From: Malaciobacter molluscorum LMG 25693
GTDB taxonomy: Bacteria > Campylobacterota > Campylobacteria > Campylobacterales > Arcobacteraceae
Direction: 5' to 3'
Assembly: GCF_003544935.1 (NCBI RefSeq)
Contig: NZ_CP032098.1
Span: forward strand, 1,922,001-1,986,000
Length of the DNA stretch: 64,000 nucleotides
Shown here: positions 63,503-64,000 of the stretch, piece after piece
How positions within the stretch are numbered: the stretch's first letter is position 1
Layout: every line of letters begins with the position of its first letter
Made by a program: the position numbers and the translations under genes
The notes under the pieces: generated by a model
Database searches by the model: none
What the model was told of the DNA's origin: nothing
The model's input: only the letters and a program-made list of their open reading frames with translations

Positions 63503-64000
63503 ATTTGCTTCACCATCTTTTAATTTTCTTAATTCTATAAAATAACCATGTCCTAAATATATTATAAAAAATACAGCTGAAAACAGTGTAATAAAAGGAA
63601 CCATTGATAACATATAAAGTAAAAAAGTTCTAATTCTAAAACTATTTTTTTGTTTTTTATGAATTATCATATAATCTTGCTCATTTAAAATTGTAGAAGC
63701 AACATCATGATTTAATAATTTATGAAAAAAATAATAAAAAGGCAGATTAAATGCAATTATATTTATTATTGGAATAAAATATAATGGAATAAATACAAAA
63801 AATAAGATTATCATAATAATTGTACTTTTTATAAGTACAATAAGAGGTGAAATAAAATTACCATGACCATCTAATGGCAAATCATTATAATGCCTTTTAT
63901 GTAAAGTATTTAAAATAAATGGTGTTAAAAAACCAATTATTGCAAGAGTTATAAAAACAGAAAACATCATTACAAAAAGTATTCCAATTGTATAAACTAA
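63473..64000 (-). CDS. EI24/CysZ-like membrane protein, 5' end outside window
   Basis: At least 175 residues are visible and the frame stays open to the right edge, so the true start lies beyond it. Three to four membrane segments, with FNLPFYYFFHKLLNHDVAS in the middle (part: FYYFFHKLLNHD), typical of the EI24 (CysZ-like) family in Campylobacterota. CysZ proteins are linked to sulfate transport in some bacteria; that is not established for this group. Confidence 0.6.
   Translation of the reverse strand, partial: LVYTIGILFVMMFSVFITLAIIGFLTPFILNTLHKRHYNDLPLDGHGNFISPLIVLIKSTIIMIILFFVFIPLYFIPIINIIAFNLPFYYFFHKLLNHDVASTILNEQDYMIIHKKQKNSFRIRTFLLYMLSMVPFITLFSAVFFIIYLGHGYFIELRKLKDGEANAIDKFLELK

Overview
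The window is AT-rich chromosomal DNA with a gene set typical of Campylobacterota, most likely an Arcobacter-type organism. The clues are a Campylobacter-like GyrA, Campylobacterota-style heptose/LPS genes, TRAP and Cache-domain signalling genes, and a Wolinella-type mcc sulfite-reduction cluster. I see no IS element, integrase, phage gene or CRISPR array. The genus is inferred from gene content, not from rRNA.

Left part (1-10.4 kb), housekeeping: the end-truncated start of a TSUP permease, an ElaA-like acetyltransferase, three tandem tRNA-Asn genes behind a perfect consensus promoter, a radical SAM protein, the run gyrA-asd-yqhA-like-hemE, a YdcH-like small protein, argJ, a K+ channel with an RCK-type domain, and rpmB.

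Centre (10.4-32.7 kb), LPS/surface polysaccharide: ten glycosyltransferases (four GT9 including WaaC- and WaaF-like, five GT4, one GT2), gmhA, a four-gene CDP-6-deoxysugar module (rfbF, rfbG, a 3,5-epimerase-like gene and an SDR, but no rfbH), an O-antigen ligase, LpxL-type acyltransferase and DgkA. Five kinase-fold proteins sit among them: three carry a YrbL-type domain (one fused to a thymidylate-kinase-like P-loop domain), one is WaaP/InaA-like and one has an HGGAQxRN loop. A membrane-anchored protein resembling a glycoside hydrolase is also present. This repertoire of sugar transferases plus kinase-like proteins is the least explained part of the window.

Next (32.7-44.5 kb): gppA, a 2[4Fe-4S] ferredoxin, an IMPase-family phosphatase, gltD and gltB on the minus strand; then, after a 490-base promoter region, dctPQM (TRAP transporter) on the plus strand.

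Right part (44.5-60.4 kb): one continuous minus-strand block matching a respiratory sulfite-reduction system: mccR-mccS (two-component regulator with a haem-c-type sensor motif), mccA (octahaem cytochrome with seven CXXCH and one CX15CH, plus two spare cysteines spaced as in the Cu site of Wolinella MccA), mccB (FKBP PPIase), mccC (Tat-exported Fe-S protein), mccD (NrfD-type quinol dehydrogenase), a fused CcsBA haem lyase, two cysteine-rich Sel1 proteins, and a NosL/ABC-transporter/NosL group that I infer handles copper for MccA. The far right holds small membrane proteins, a Cache-domain histidine kinase divergent from an OmpR-type regulator, and a partial EI24-like membrane protein.

A structural theme: all six convergent gene junctions carry inverted repeats, and five of these cover the stop codons of both genes, so the terminators are built into the coding ends.
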